A stretch of 64,000 nt of DNA from Erythrobacter sp. Alg231-14 (lineage in GTDB: Bacteria > Pseudomonadota > Alphaproteobacteria > Sphingomonadales > Sphingomonadaceae). The stretch covers positions 2,976,001 to 3,040,000 of the forward strand of contig NZ_LT702999.1 in the NCBI RefSeq assembly GCF_900149685.1. The letters are read 5' to 3'. How positions within the stretch are numbered: the first letter of the stretch is position 1; each line of letters starts with the position of its first letter. Below are positions 26,887-36,665 of this stretch, piece after piece. Below the pieces are notes generated by a model. It worked only from the letters and a program-made list of their open reading frames with translations. It ran no database searches and had not been told where the DNA came from. The translations under genes were made by a program, and so were the position numbers.

Positions 26887-27573
26887 TTAACGACCGGTTG
26901 GCGCTTGCGCTGCCGGTTGACCGGCTTGTGCTGCTTGCTGTTGTTGGAGAAGCTGCGCTTGAACCAAGGTTTGTTGAATGTCTTGGAAGATTTGCGCCGC
27001 GTTGCGCGATGGACGCCAATCCGCCGGTGGCACGATCCCAACCGATGGAACTTTCGTGTTCAATGACGTCGAAATCTGGCTGGTGATGTCCGCACCTTCG
27101 GCCGCAAATTGCAACGTATCGGGTTGGAAAACGATCACGATCTGTTGCGCCGTTGTGACTTCGGTCAAAGCCGCAGGATATTGCGCCAGAATCTGCTCAA
27201 CCGCGTAAACGCGCGCCGCATTCACTTGGTTGGTGAGAGCCGCGACTTCTTGCTCAAGCGTTTGAATTTGCGCAAAGTTCGGTGCCGCTTGCACAGCAGG
27301 CAGTTCGCCTTCGTCAAGTTGACCGTTGCCATTCACGTCGAACGGTTGAAGCAACGTGGTCAGTTCCTGTTGTTTTGTCTGACGCTGTTCAATCTGTGCG
27401 GCATATGTAGTGCCAATTTGATTGTAAGCGGTTTGCAGCGCGCTCGAACCGATGATTGCACGGCTGATATCAGCGGTCGCGAAACGGCCATCAACCTGAG
27501 CGGCGGCAGGAGCAGCAGCAGCCAAAGCGCAAAGCGCAAGGCCAGCCGGGGCGAGCATTTTGGTCAGTTTCAT
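26887..27573 (-). CDS. skp: OmpH/Skp family periplasmic chaperone
   Basis: Trimeric chaperone that escorts unfolded outer-membrane proteins to BamA. The 228-residue protein has a signal peptide ending near AAAAPAAAQ, then the OmpH-type start (FATADISRAIIGS) and long helical coiled-coil arms (EQRQTKQQEL, QTLEQEVAALTNQV). The C-terminus is Gln/Ala rich (LLQQQQAAQAGQPAAQ), longer than E. coli Skp. It directly follows bamA (the bamA stop and skp start share a base). Confidence 0.88.
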   Translation of the reverse strand: MKLTKMLAPAGLALCALAAAAPAAAQVDGRFATADISRAIIGSSALQTAYNQIGTTYAAQIEQRQTKQQELTTLLQPFDVNGNGQLDEGELPAVQAAPNFAQIQTLEQEVAALTNQVNAARVYAVEQILAQYPAALTEVTTAQQIVIVFQPDTLQFAAEGADITSQISTSLNTKVPSVGIVPPADWRPSRNAAQIFQDIQQTLVQAQLLQQQQAAQAGQPAAQAPTGR

Positions 27574-30305
27574 TAGAATTGTGTTCCTACGTTAAACGTG
27601 AATGTTTTGTCGTCGTCGCCTTCGATCTTGCGGATCGTTTGCGCGAAATCGATGCGGAACGGGCCAAATGGCGAGTTCCAGTTAACGCCGATACCGGCGG
27701 TGATACGCGGGCTAGGCGAATCGCCGAGGAAAACCTCGCGAATGGCGCTACCCTGACGGATCAAGCGGGTGTTCGACGTAACGCCGTCATCCGCCAATGG
27801 GTTAAGTGTAAGCTCCCCTGTATCGACGCTGATGAACAGTGGATTACCATCGCCATCAATCTGAGAGATACCGGTTGGGTTGTCTTGGAGAAGCGGTTGA
27901 TCCACGCCCCAAAGGGAGCCGACATCCAAGAAGATCGAAGGCCGCAAGCCAAGCTCACGTGCGCCTGTTCCCAGAGGAATTTCAATTTCGGCACGGCCCA
28001 AATAGTAATTGCGGCCACCGATGGAATCGTCGCGGATCGAATCGCGATCCGTAACCAATGTCGGATTGCCATCCTCATCAAGAATGTTGTTGTTCGTTCC
28101 GTCGAGAATGTACCGCTGCGTCAGGATGCGCGGGCCAACGCCGCGAATGCCAAAGCCACGGAACTGCGGTTCGCCCAAGAAGAACCGATCGGTCAACAGA
28201 ATGTCATCGGTTGCCGCTCCGCCGCGGTTTTGGAGAGGGATAATCGATCCCCCTTCCAGCGAGAGCGAGAAGATGAAGCCGGTGTTCGCAATGTTCCAGA
28301 ATTGCTGGGCCCGACCACGGAAACGCAAATAGCGCACATCGCCGCCCAATCCGGCAAATTCCGTGCTGAGCGATATTGTGCGACCGCGCGTTGGACGAAC
28401 GCGAGAATTCAACGAATTGTAATTCAGGCTGAGCCCCACAATTGAGCTCAAGCGATTGCCCACCGCATCACACAAGAAACGACCAGCCAATAGCGGATCG
28501 CATTCGGTCACGCCGTCGCCGTCCAAATCAGAGAAGAACAAGTTCTCTGCAAGGCTCACTTCGTCATAGTTCAGCGTGTAGCTGCCCACGAGCGACATGA
28601 ATTCAGTCAACGGAACACCAACGCGGAAGGTGCCGCCTGTCGTTGATTGTTCAAACGTCGTGTTGCGATCGTTGTTGGTGAAGTTGAAGCTGTTGAAATC
28701 GCGCCGATAGATATCGGCACCGGCCGAAATGTTCCGATCAAACAGATACGGCTCGGTAAAGCTGACTTGAGCCGATTGTTGGAACTGCGAATAGTTCAGG
28801 CTCAAACCGATAGTTTGACCGCGTCCGCGGAAGTTGCGTTGGCGGATCGAACCGGCAAGGATGAATTGTTCGATCGAAGAGAAACCGGCGGAGAATTGCA
28901 ATTCACCGGTTGGCTGTTCTTCGATGTTTGCGTTGAGGACAATCCGATCGGGTGCGCTGCCTTCGACCTGACTGACTTCGAAATTCTCTTGGAAATAGCC
29001 AAGCGAATTGATCCGCGCGGTCGTCCGCTGAACACCCAAAGAGTTGAAAGCGTCACCTTCGGAAAGGCGGAATTCGCGGCGAACCACTTTATCCTGAGTG
29101 AGCGTGTTGCCGTTGATGTTGACCTGTTCAACATAAACGCGCGGCGCCTGTCTAAGGATGAACGTGATGTCCATCGTCAGATCGTCAGGGTTACGACTAA
29201 AGCGCGGTTGAACGTCGGCAAATGCATAACCGAACCGGCCAGCAAGCTCGGTCAGCTGCTCAACCGTGTCCTCGACCGTTGCGGCGTTGTAAAAATCACC
29301 GCTTTGCATGACCAAGCCAGCCGCAAGACTGTCGCTGTCAAAGTCGCGCAATTGGCTTTCCACCTCAACGTCACCAAAGGCGTATCGTTCACCTTCTTCG
29401 ACAACGTAGGTGATGATGAAATCACGTTGATCCGGCGTCAATTCCGCAACGGCGGACACAACCCGGAAATCCGCATACCCTTCTGTCAGGTAAAATTGGC
29501 GCAGTTTCTGTTGGTCAAACGCAAGCCGATCGGGATCGTAGCTGGTGTTGGAACTAAAGAAGCGGAAGAACCGCGACTGCTTCGTAACCATCTCTCCGCG
29601 CAGATCGTTATCGGAGAAAATCTCGTTACCGATAATGTTAATCTGACGGACTTTGGATTTTGGACCCTCGACGATTTCGAACACGATATCGACGCGGTTC
29701 TGTGGAAGTTGAACCATTTTCGGCTCAACCGTCGCAGCAAAGCGGCCTTGACGCTTATAAAGTTCGATAATCCGTGCAACATCGGCGCGCACTTTAGACC
29801 GCGTGAAAATCTGACGCGGTGACAAGCGGATCTCTGGCAAAATCTTATCGGCATCGAGGCGGTCATTGCCTTCGAGCACGATGCGGTTGATCACCGGGTT
29901 TTCCGTCACGTTGATGACGACATTGCCGGCTTCATTGCGGATCGAGAAGTTTGAGAACAATTCCGTCGCGCCAAGGTCCTTCAAGGCCTCATCGGCGGCG
30001 GCTGACGTGTATTCCTGTCCGACACGGAGACGGATGTAGGAAAGGATAGTCGTCGGTTCCAAACGTTCGGCACCGATGATGCTGATCGTGCGGATGGTGT
30101 TGCTAACCGGCGCGGGCGCAGGTTGCGCCGCGGGTGCGGCAGTCGGCGCTGGCGCCGTGCCATCATTTTGTACGCCATCGTCCTGCGCCAACGCGACCTG
30201 AGGTAGGCCGGCCAAAACCGTGCCGCAGCTCAACGCGATCGCCAGACGGCTGATAGCACTTTTGGAACTCACAGACTGAGAGCCTGTATCGTTGCTTCGC
30301 ATCAT
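27573..30305 (-). CDS. bamA: Outer-membrane protein assembly factor BamA
   Basis: Essential beta-barrel insertase. The start is taken at ATG 30305; a TTG at 30326 would add seven residues. About 910 residues, longer than the roughly 800 of E. coli, with a signal peptide ending near VALAQ, an Ala/Pro-rich linker, five POTRA domains (first near residue 80) and a C-terminal 16-strand barrel. The lid-loop motif FRGFGIRGVGPR and the terminal FNVGTQF are conserved. It is 178 bases downstream of rseP and upstream of skp. Confidence 0.95.
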   Translation of the reverse strand: MMRSNDTGSQSVSSKSAISRLAIALSCGTVLAGLPQVALAQDDGVQNDGTAPAPTAAPAAQPAPAPVSNTIRTISIIGAERLEPTTILSYIRLRVGQEYTSAAADEALKDLGATELFSNFSIRNEAGNVVINVTENPVINRIVLEGNDRLDADKILPEIRLSPRQIFTRSKVRADVARIIELYKRQGRFAATVEPKMVQLPQNRVDIVFEIVEGPKSKVRQINIIGNEIFSDNDLRGEMVTKQSRFFRFFSSNTSYDPDRLAFDQQKLRQFYLTEGYADFRVVSAVAELTPDQRDFIITYVVEEGERYAFGDVEVESQLRDFDSDSLAAGLVMQSGDFYNAATVEDTVEQLTELAGRFGYAFADVQPRFSRNPDDLTMDITFILRQAPRVYVEQVNINGNTLTQDKVVRREFRLSEGDAFNSLGVQRTTARINSLGYFQENFEVSQVEGSAPDRIVLNANIEEQPTGELQFSAGFSSIEQFILAGSIRQRNFRGRGQTIGLSLNYSQFQQSAQVSFTEPYLFDRNISAGADIYRRDFNSFNFTNNDRNTTFEQSTTGGTFRVGVPLTEFMSLVGSYTLNYDEVSLAENLFFSDLDGDGVTECDPLLAGRFLCDAVGNRLSSIVGLSLNYNSLNSRVRPTRGRTISLSTEFAGLGGDVRYLRFRGRAQQFWNIANTGFIFSLSLEGGSIIPLQNRGGAATDDILLTDRFFLGEPQFRGFGIRGVGPRILTQRYILDGTNNNILDEDGNPTLVTDRDSIRDDSIGGRNYYLGRAEIEIPLGTGARELGLRPSIFLDVGSLWGVDQPLLQDNPTGISQIDGDGNPLFISVDTGELTLNPLADDGVTSNTRLIRQGSAIREVFLGDSPSPRITAGIGVNWNSPFGPFRIDFAQTIRKIEGDDDKTFTFNVGTQF

Positions 30306-30504
30306 GGAGATAATGTTCCCGTCCAACCCGTATTCAAAGCGCCTCGCCCCTCGGCGCGTTCAGCACGGCAATTTAGCCCCGCCATTCCTAATTCACTTCC
30401 CGCCAATGCCCGATGCGCGGTGCGCAATCAAGCAAACATACCCTTCTATCGCCCGACAATCCCGATTGTCCGGCCACTTTCCCCGATTTACTGCGGTGTT
30501 GGCG

Positions 30505-31641
30505 TCAACCAAACGGCAGAAGGGACGTCACATCATTCCAGGTGACCACCACCATGAAGATCAGCACAAAGGCAACGCCGGTGCGATATGCCCATTCCGT
30601 CGCCATCGGCCCCACCGGTTTACGGCGGATCGCTTCGGCGGCGTAAAAGGCAAGATGCCCGCCATCGAGTGCAGGGATTGGCAAGAAATTGATGAATGCC
30701 AAATTAAGCGAGATCAGCGCGGCGAAACTCACAAAGGAAACAAGGCCTAAGCTGAGCTGTTCACCGGAGTATTTCGCGATCTTAATCGGGCCGCCCAATT
30801 CTTTGATTGAACGGTCGCCGGTTAGGATCTGTTTTATCCCCGTCACCATCATGCCGGTAATCTCCCAGCATTTGGCTGTCGCCAATGGGATCGATTCGAG
30901 CACGCCGACATCTTCAAAGACATATGCACGCCCCGGCCCCACGCCGATTTTCCCTACCGCGCTTTGATTGCCGAAACCGTCAATTTCATCAACACGGGCC
31001 GTGGTGAGCGGAATATCAATTTCGGCCCCATCGCGCAGAACGGTAAAAACCATCTGTGTGCCCGGATTGATCAAGACGACGTTGCGGACATCATCAAAAA
31101 CATCGATTTCATCACCGTCGATAGCAACAATTGTGTCGCCCAACTGCATCCCAGCATCGCGAGCAGGAGACACACCGTCATATTCGCCAAATTCCCCAAC
31201 CATGCGCGAATCTTCATCGCCTGCCACAACCGGATTGCCGATAATCGCATAAAAGGCGGCGAAAATTCCGATCGCCACAATCAAGTTCGTGACCGGTCCG
31301 GCCGCTACGATAAGAGCACGCCGCCAAAGAGTAGCGCTTTGAAAACTGCCATCATGGCGCGCAGGTTCAATTGGCGCATTAGCATTTGGAATGCTCGCAG
31401 GGTTCATATCGCCCTTAAATTGAACATATCCGCCCAAAGGCAACCACGACAATTTCCAACGGGTGCCGTGCTTATCAGTGCGCCCAATTAGCTCATTGCC
31501 GAATCCGACCGAGAACGTCTCTGCCTTCACTCCAAGCCACCGGCCCACGAGATAGTGCCCCAATTCGTGCACAGTGACCAAGGGGCCAAGCACCAATAGG
31601 AACCCGGCAAAATACATCCAGAAAGGGGGCGATTCAAACAA
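30505..31641 (-). CDS. rseP: RIP metalloprotease RseP (site-2 protease)
   Basis: Intramembrane zinc protease that clips anti-sigma factors in envelope stress. I choose TTG at 31641: GGAGAG lies eight bases upstream and the overlap with dxr is eight bases; the longer frame from 31692 overlaps dxr by 59 bases. The zinc motif HELGH is at H25-H29, a PDZ domain is in the middle (GVSPARDAGMQLGDTIVAIDG) and the second metal motif PALDGGH is near the C-terminus. It has one recognisable PDZ domain in about 378 residues. Confidence 0.92.
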   Translation of the reverse strand: MFESPPFWMYFAGFLLVLGPLVTVHELGHYLVGRWLGVKAETFSVGFGNELIGRTDKHGTRWKLSWLPLGGYVQFKGDMNPASIPNANAPIEPARHDGSFQSATLWRRALIVAAGPVTNLIVAIGIFAAFYAIIGNPVVAGDEDSRMVGEFGEYDGVSPARDAGMQLGDTIVAIDGDEIDVFDDVRNVVLINPGTQMVFTVLRDGAEIDIPLTTARVDEIDGFGNQSAVGKIGVGPGRAYVFEDVGVLESIPLATAKCWEITGMMVTGIKQILTGDRSIKELGGPIKIAKYSGEQLSLGLVSFVSFAALISLNLAFINFLPIPALDGGHLAFYAAEAIRRKPVGPMATEWAYRTGVAFVLIFMVVVTWNDVTSLLPFG

Positions 31642-32797
31642 GGGTGCTACTCTCCAGAGCGTCGCGGGCGCGTTGGCGCGCCTCGCCATCAATCGCCAGC
31701 ACCTCTTCCGAAGTGCCCGGCGCAGCGGCGCTATAGCGCGCCAATGTCTCTTCTACCACTGCGGTAATGCGGGTGAACCCAATCTGACCGGCGAGAAACG
31801 CTTCGACCGCGATTTCATTTGCCGCGTTCAAAACAGCAGGCGCCGCCCCGCCCGCCTCAATTGCTTCTCGGCAAATGCGGGTCGCCGGAAACAGTTCTTC
31901 GTTCGGCGCTTCAAATGTCAACGAACCAATCGCCGCCAGATCGAGCGGCGTAAGCGGTGTCTTCATCCGATCAGGGTAGGCCAAACAGGACGCGATCGGC
32001 ACACGCATGTCCGACGGGCCAAGTTGAGCCAAAACCGATCGGTCGCGATATTCGACCATGGAATGAACGATGCTTTGCGGGTGAACGATAATCTCAATGT
32101 TATCGAGGCCCACCGGGAACAAGTGATGCGCCTCGATAAATTCGAGGCCTTTGTTCATCATGGTTGCGGAATCGATGGTGATTTTCGCGCCCATTTCCCA
32201 ATTGGGATGTTTCAATGCCTGTTCGCGGGTGACCGATTGCAGCTGCTCACCGGTTAAAGTCCGAAACGGCCCACCGCTCGCAGTGAGAATGATCCGGCGC
32301 ACGCGACCAATATCGTTGCCGGCAAGGCATTGGAAAATCGCATTGTGTTCGGAATCGGTAGGCAGCAATATGGCCCCCGCCCGATCGACCGCCTTCTTTA
32401 GAATGTCGCCAGCAGAGACCAGCGCCTCTTTATTCGCCAATGCAATAGTGCCACCGCGCTCCACCGCCGCCATCGTCGGCGCAAGGCCAGCGCAACCCAC
32501 AATCGCCGCAACTGTCATATCCACCGATTGCGCCGCCGCATCGCACAAAGCCTGCGCCCCGCCTGCTGCCTCGACACCGCTGCCGGCCAAGGCTTCACGC
32601 AATTCTGGTAAACAGGTTTCATCGCCGACGACCGCAATCTTAGCGTCAAACTCCACCGCCAATTGGGCCAGTTCCGCCGCAGAACAATTCGCGGTCAGCG
32701 CCTCAACCTGCCAATCGTCGCGATTGTGACGGATAAGGTCCAGAGTCGAGGCACCAATTGATCCTGTCGCACCCAACAATGACAAGGATCGCGTCAT
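31634..32797 (-). CDS. dxr: 1-deoxy-D-xylulose 5-phosphate reductoisomerase
   Basis: Second enzyme of the MEP isoprenoid pathway. The start is ATG 32797 (MTRSLSLLGATGSIG); the longer frame to 32833 lies inside cdsA. The NADPH motif GATGSIGASTLDLI is at the start, and the catalytic region NKEALVSAG and the metal-binding LPTDSEHNAIFQ are present. Length (387 residues) is normal. It is one base after the cdsA stop and overlaps rseP. uppS, also in isoprenoid use, is two genes upstream. Confidence 0.96.
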   Translation of the reverse strand: MTRSLSLLGATGSIGASTLDLIRHNRDDWQVEALTANCSAAELAQLAVEFDAKIAVVGDETCLPELREALAGSGVEAAGGAQALCDAAAQSVDMTVAAIVGCAGLAPTMAAVERGGTIALANKEALVSAGDILKKAVDRAGAILLPTDSEHNAIFQCLAGNDIGRVRRIILTASGGPFRTLTGEQLQSVTREQALKHPNWEMGAKITIDSATMMNKGLEFIEAHHLFPVGLDNIEIIVHPQSIVHSMVEYRDRSVLAQLGPSDMRVPIASCLAYPDRMKTPLTPLDLAAIGSLTFEAPNEELFPATRICREAIEAGGAAPAVLNAANEIAVEAFLAGQIGFTRITAVVEETLARYSAAAPGTSEEVLAIDGEARQRARDALESSTLV

Positions 32798-32798
32798 A

Positions 32799-33539
32799 TT
32801 AGGCGAGGCCAACAAACGCGGGCACAACCGCAATCATGAAGAGCACGAAGAAGACCGCCAAAAATCCATCCAACCGATCGAACACGCCGCCATGACCTGG
32901 GATCAGATTGCTAGAATCCTTCACATTGGCACGCCGTTTCATCCAGCTTTCAAAAAAGTCACCAGCTTGGGCAATGATGGCGATGACAATGCCCGTTATC
33001 AAAGCACCGCCGATACTGCTTAAACCGTATCCAGGCACAAATGCGCCAGGGCCAATGTCCATCATCTCTCCGGCAACGCACACGATGCCCGCTGCAACCG
33101 CGCCACCCGCAAGCCCCGCCCAAGTCTTGGACGGACTAACCGAAGGGGCAATGCGCGGCCCGCCGATCAAACGGCCGGAGAAATAGGCACCCACATCGAC
33201 CGCAATGACCGGAATCAAAAACACCACGAGAACGGCAATCATGTCGTAATTCAACCGCACCTGAACCATCGCAAGGGCAGCCGCACCGACATACAGAGCG
33301 CCCATAAATTGCCATGCGACTTCGGAAACGGCCGAACCGCCGAATTTGCCGACGATCAAATTCCATTCCCACAAGACCAAGCCAGCGAGCAAAACGACGA
33401 ATCCGATCCACAACCATCCACCGAAATACAGCGCGATGATCGATACACCCAACATCGCAACAGCCGAGATAAACCGGACGAGCAAATCATTCATTGCGCC
33501 CGACGGTACCGCCTCTGTTTCGCTCTTAACGTCCCCCAT
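32799..33539 (-). CDS. cdsA: Phosphatidate cytidylyltransferase
   Basis: Makes CDP-diacylglycerol, the substrate for PgsA and PssA, which are also encoded in this window. The start is ATG 33539 with AAAGGGAG upstream, overlapping uppS by 14 bases. The 246-residue membrane protein has the CDS signature: SPSKTWAGL, GDFFESWMKR and the C-terminal KDSSNLIPGHGGVFDRLD. It is somewhat shorter than E. coli CdsA but normal for alphaproteobacteria. Confidence 0.94.
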   Translation of the reverse strand: MGDVKSETEAVPSGAMNDLLVRFISAVAMLGVSIIALYFGGWLWIGFVVLLAGLVLWEWNLIVGKFGGSAVSEVAWQFMGALYVGAAALAMVQVRLNYDMIAVLVVFLIPVIAVDVGAYFSGRLIGGPRIAPSVSPSKTWAGLAGGAVAAGIVCVAGEMMDIGPGAFVPGYGLSSIGGALITGIVIAIIAQAGDFFESWMKRRANVKDSSNLIPGHGGVFDRLDGFLAVFFVLFMIAVVPAFVGLA

Positions 33540-34248
33540 ACCGGCGCTCCCTTTGTGCAAAATCATCGAGCGCGCGTTCTAAATGCTCGGGTTTAAAATC
33601 TGGCCAAAGCGTGTCTACAAACAACATCTCCGCATAGGCCGCTTGCCATAGAAGAAAGTTGGAAAGCCGGATTTCGCCGCTGGTGCGGATCAACAGGTCG
33701 AGCGGGGGAAGCCCCGCTGTGTCCAAATTATCGGCAATGCTTTGGGTCGTGATCGATCCCTGCTCTGCCGCTTTCATAGCGGCACGGGCGATTTCGTTTT
33801 GCCCACCATAATTCAACGCCACGGCCAATTTCCGCGTGCCATTGGCGGTCTGCTCCAAAGCGTCTTCGAGCATTTCGACAATGTCGGGGGCCAAGGAACG
33901 CCAATCTCCGATGATGTTCAATTGCACATCATTGGCGACAAAATCGGGCAAGTCAGATTTGATGAACTTTCGCATCAAATTCATCAGATCATCGACTTCG
34001 GTTTCGGATCGTTTCCAATTTTCAGAGCTGAAGGCGTAAAGAGTGAGGCAATCAAGCTCCATCGGCTCCAGACCGCGGACCAAGCGTCGTACCGCTTCGA
34101 CGCCGCGTTGATGGCCGATGGCGCGCGGCAGGGCTCGCTTTTTCGCCCATCGTCCATTGCCGTCCATGATAATGGCCACATGGCGGGCACGGCTAGACGC
34201 GCGCTTTGGCGCATCGGTATTAGTGCCTGAGGAGCTGTCGCCGCCCAT
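33526..34248 (-). CDS. uppS: Isoprenyl transferase (undecaprenyl diphosphate synthase)
   Basis: Cis-prenyltransferase that makes the C55 lipid carrier for peptidoglycan and surface polymers. The 240-residue protein has the signature IIMDGNGRWAKKR with the catalytic Asp, and the C-terminal RTSGEIRLSNFLLWQ. A short polar leader (residues 1-20) precedes the domain. It lies 51 bases downstream of frr. Confidence 0.96.
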   Translation of the reverse strand: MGGDSSSGTNTDAPKRASSRARHVAIIMDGNGRWAKKRALPRAIGHQRGVEAVRRLVRGLEPMELDCLTLYAFSSENWKRSETEVDDLMNLMRKFIKSDLPDFVANDVQLNIIGDWRSLAPDIVEMLEDALEQTANGTRKLAVALNYGGQNEIARAAMKAAEQGSITTQSIADNLDTAGLPPLDLLIRTSGEIRLSNFLLWQAAYAEMLFVDTLWPDFKPEHLERALDDFAQRERRYGGR

Positions 34249-34299
34249 CTGCTCTACCCCTCCTATCCGTCACTTCCGTCGAAGCGACGATTCTTAGCC

Positions 34300-34857
34300 T
34301 TACTGGGTAAGGATTTCCTGTTCTTTCTTATCGGCCGCCACGTCAGCATCGGCGACGAATTTGTCGGTCAACTTTTGGACCTCGTCTTCCATCCGCTTGC
34401 GTTCATCCTCAGAGATTTCTTTCTTCTTCTCGTCGGCCTTTAGGCTTTCCATCGCGTCACGACGGACGTTGCGAATGGCGATCTTAGCTTTCTCTGCATA
34501 CTGCCCAGCAAGCTTGGCCAATTCCTTACGCCGTTCCTCCGTCAAATCCGGCATAGGCAGACGCAGTGTCTGGCCATCCGTCATCGGATTCAAACCAAGG
34601 TTTGCGTGCGCAATTCCTTTTTCGACAGCGGTGATGTTGGACTTGTCCCACACCTGAACGCTCAACATACGGGGCTCTGGTGCGGATACTGTGGCCACTT
34701 GGGAAAGCGGCATCATTGCCCCATACACTTCGCACATCACGGGATCGAGCAGTGCGACGTTTGCGCGGCCTGTGCGCAAGCCACCCAGATCACCCTTGAG
34801 CGATTCCACCGCGCCGTTCATCCGGCGTTCGATATCTGCCTTTTCATATTGCGGCAT
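34300..34857 (-). CDS. frr: Ribosome recycling factor
   Basis: Splits post-termination ribosomes together with EF-G. The 185-residue length is exact for the family; conserved LKGDLGGLRTGRANVALLD, the PMPDLTEERRKEL stretch and the IRNVRRDA helix identify it. It follows pyrH by three bases, so the two are co-transcribed. The order pyrH-frr-uppS-cdsA is classic. Confidence 0.97.
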   Translation of the reverse strand: MPQYEKADIERRMNGAVESLKGDLGGLRTGRANVALLDPVMCEVYGAMMPLSQVATVSAPEPRMLSVQVWDKSNITAVEKGIAHANLGLNPMTDGQTLRLPMPDLTEERRKELAKLAGQYAEKAKIAIRNVRRDAMESLKADEKKKEISEDERKRMEDEVQKLTDKFVADADVAADKKEQEILTQ

Positions 34858-34860
34858 GGA

Positions 34861-35583
34861 TCAACTGTCCTTCTGTACTATTGTCTGTGTGCCTTCGCCC
34901 GAAAGGACGGTGGCAACATTGCCTTTTTCTCGAATTGAAAAGACCACTAACGGAATGTCGTTCTCGCGGCAAAGCGCAACAGCCGTGGCGTCCATAACTT
35001 TCAAATTGTCCGACAGCACTTGATCATAAGAGATCCGATCAAATCGCGTGGCATCGGGGTTGTGCTTGGGGTCGCTGTCGTAAACGCCGTCGACGCTGGT
35101 GCCTTTAAGCAATGCGTCGCAGTTCATTTCCGCCGCGCGCAACGCCGCGCCAGTGTCGGTGGTGAAAAACGGGTTACCCGTGCCCGCGGCAAAAATCACA
35201 ATCCGCCCCTTCGCCAGATGGCGTTCAGCGCGACGGCGAATATACGGCTCACACACTGAAGACATTGGGATCGCCGATTGAACCCGCGTCTGCACACCCA
35301 ATTGCTCCAAGGCGTTTTGCATCGCCAATGCGTTCATCACCGTGGCCAACATGCCCATGTAATCGCCGGTTGTCCGGTCGAGCCCTTTGGCCGCTGCCGA
35401 AATTCCGCGGAAAATATTGCCGCCGCCGATCACAAGGCAAACCTCGATCCCGCTATCCTTGGCTGCTTTCACCTCTTCGGCCAGCCGCGCAACATAGACC
35501 GGGTCGATCCCGTATTCCTGTTCGCCCATCAAAACCTCGCCCGAAAGTTTGAGCAGGACGCGCTTAATTTCAGGAAGTGCCAT
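34861..35583 (-). CDS. pyrH: UMP kinase
   Basis: Phosphorylates UMP to UDP. The 240-residue amino acid kinase fold starts [18 protein letters not shown], has GGGNIFRG for phosphate binding and DGVYDSDPK near the UMP site. In most alphaproteobacteria it directly follows tsf; here tsf is about 3 kb away and three unrelated genes intervene. It heads the pyrH-frr-uppS-cdsA-dxr-rseP run on the minus strand. Confidence 0.96.
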   Translation of the reverse strand: MALPEIKRVLLKLSGEVLMGEQEYGIDPVYVARLAEEVKAAKDSGIEVCLVIGGGNIFRGISAAAKGLDRTTGDYMGMLATVMNALAMQNALEQLGVQTRVQSAIPMSSVCEPYIRRRAERHLAKGRIVIFAAGTGNPFFTTDTGAALRAAEMNCDALLKGTSVDGVYDSDPKHNPDATRFDRISYDQVLSDNLKVMDATAVALCRENDIPLVVFSIREKGNVATVLSGEGTQTIVQKDS

Positions 35584-35758
35584 TTGGTGAGATTCTCCGG
35601 TGCAGAATTGCGGACTGTGCAGCCTCTATCGTTAGGGTGCGCGCCTGCCAAGGGGGCCGCAAAGCAATTGGAGAAGGAAAGTTTGGCACAACCGTTCTGT
35701 CATTTTACGGATTTTGACGCTTGCACGATCGAACCCAGATGGTCGAAACGGTTTTCCT

Positions 35759-36613
35759 ATGAGAGCTTTCTTAAAAAACCGTCGGTTACGAACCCTTTTG
35801 GCAATCGTGGTGATTGTTGGAATCGCGGTGTTGGCGAAAGCGTGGCACGACACGATGCGCGACCCAGTGGTCCAACGGATAACAATCGAAAGCAGCGGCC
35901 TGCCCGATAACACTGATGCGGTCAGGATTGCCTTTCTCACGGATATCCATGTCGCCGGGCCGGACATGCCGCCATCGCGATTGAAACGGATCGTCGCTCA
36001 AGTGAACGCGATGGAGCCGGATCTTGTTGCCATCACCGGCGATTTGGTGAGCGAAAAGATGACAGCAACCACGATCTATTCACCCGAAGAGATCGTTGCA
36101 CCCTTGGCGGAATTGCGCGCCTCATACGGGGTTGCGATTGTGCCGGGCAATCATGATCATTGGTTTGATTGGCCTGCTTTATCGGCGGAGTTGGCGAAGC
36201 ATCCCAACATCTCTGTGATCGAAAATTCCGCCCTCCAAATGGGACCATTTGCCGTGGGCGGCGTCGATGACGATTTCACCGGTCGCGCCGATATCGCCGC
36301 GACCACCGCCGCAATGCAGAATTTGTCGGGCGTGCGCCTATGGCTATCACACAGCCCGGATATATTCCCGTCTGTCCCGGTGAACGCCGACCTTGTCTTG
36401 GCCGGCCACACCCATTGCGGCCAGATCGCCTATCCTTGGGGTGGATCGCCGATGACCATGTCCGATTTTGGCGACAAATTTGCGTGCGGAGTGAGCGAAT
36501 TACACGGCAAGACACTGATCACGGGCGCTGGACTGGGCACAAGTTTGCTGCCCGTGCGATTGTTCACTCAGCCTGAGGTTTGGTTGATCGAAGTGCGCCC
36601 GGCGGGACAGTGA
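35759..36613 (+). CDS. Membrane-anchored metallophosphoesterase
   Basis: The start is ATG 35759; upstream in-frame sequence from 35714 is unlikely. A 284-residue calcineurin-like phosphoesterase with an N-terminal membrane helix (about residues 11-28). The metal motifs are in order: FLTDIHVAG, TGDLVS, PGNHDHW, H in LSHSPD and GHTHCGQ. It resembles the YkuE/YaeI group, some of which act on lipid-linked phosphates; the substrate here is unknown. It is divergent from pyrH and one of three genes that separate pyrH from tsf. Confidence 0.9.
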   Translation: MRAFLKNRRLRTLLAIVVIVGIAVLAKAWHDTMRDPVVQRITIESSGLPDNTDAVRIAFLTDIHVAGPDMPPSRLKRIVAQVNAMEPDLVAITGDLVSEKMTATTIYSPEEIVAPLAELRASYGVAIVPGNHDHWFDWPALSAELAKHPNISVIENSALQMGPFAVGGVDDDFTGRADIAATTAAMQNLSGVRLWLSHSPDIFPSVPVNADLVLAGHTHCGQIAYPWGGSPMTMSDFGDKFACGVSELHGKTLITGAGLGTSLLPVRLFTQPEVWLIEVRPAGQ

Positions 36614-36665
36614 CGGCCAAGAACCCGCACGGTTTCAACGCGGCCTGCGCCCAAATTTGAACGCA

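Noticed and set aside
28647..29822. A 391-codon open frame on the plus strand inside bamA
   Set aside because: It is fully antisense to the POTRA region of bamA, has no ribosome site or recognisable domain and is explained by codon bias of the real gene.
35278..35910. A 210-codon plus-strand frame antisense to the start of pyrH
   Set aside because: It has no domain and covers the pyrH coding region; pyrH is certain.
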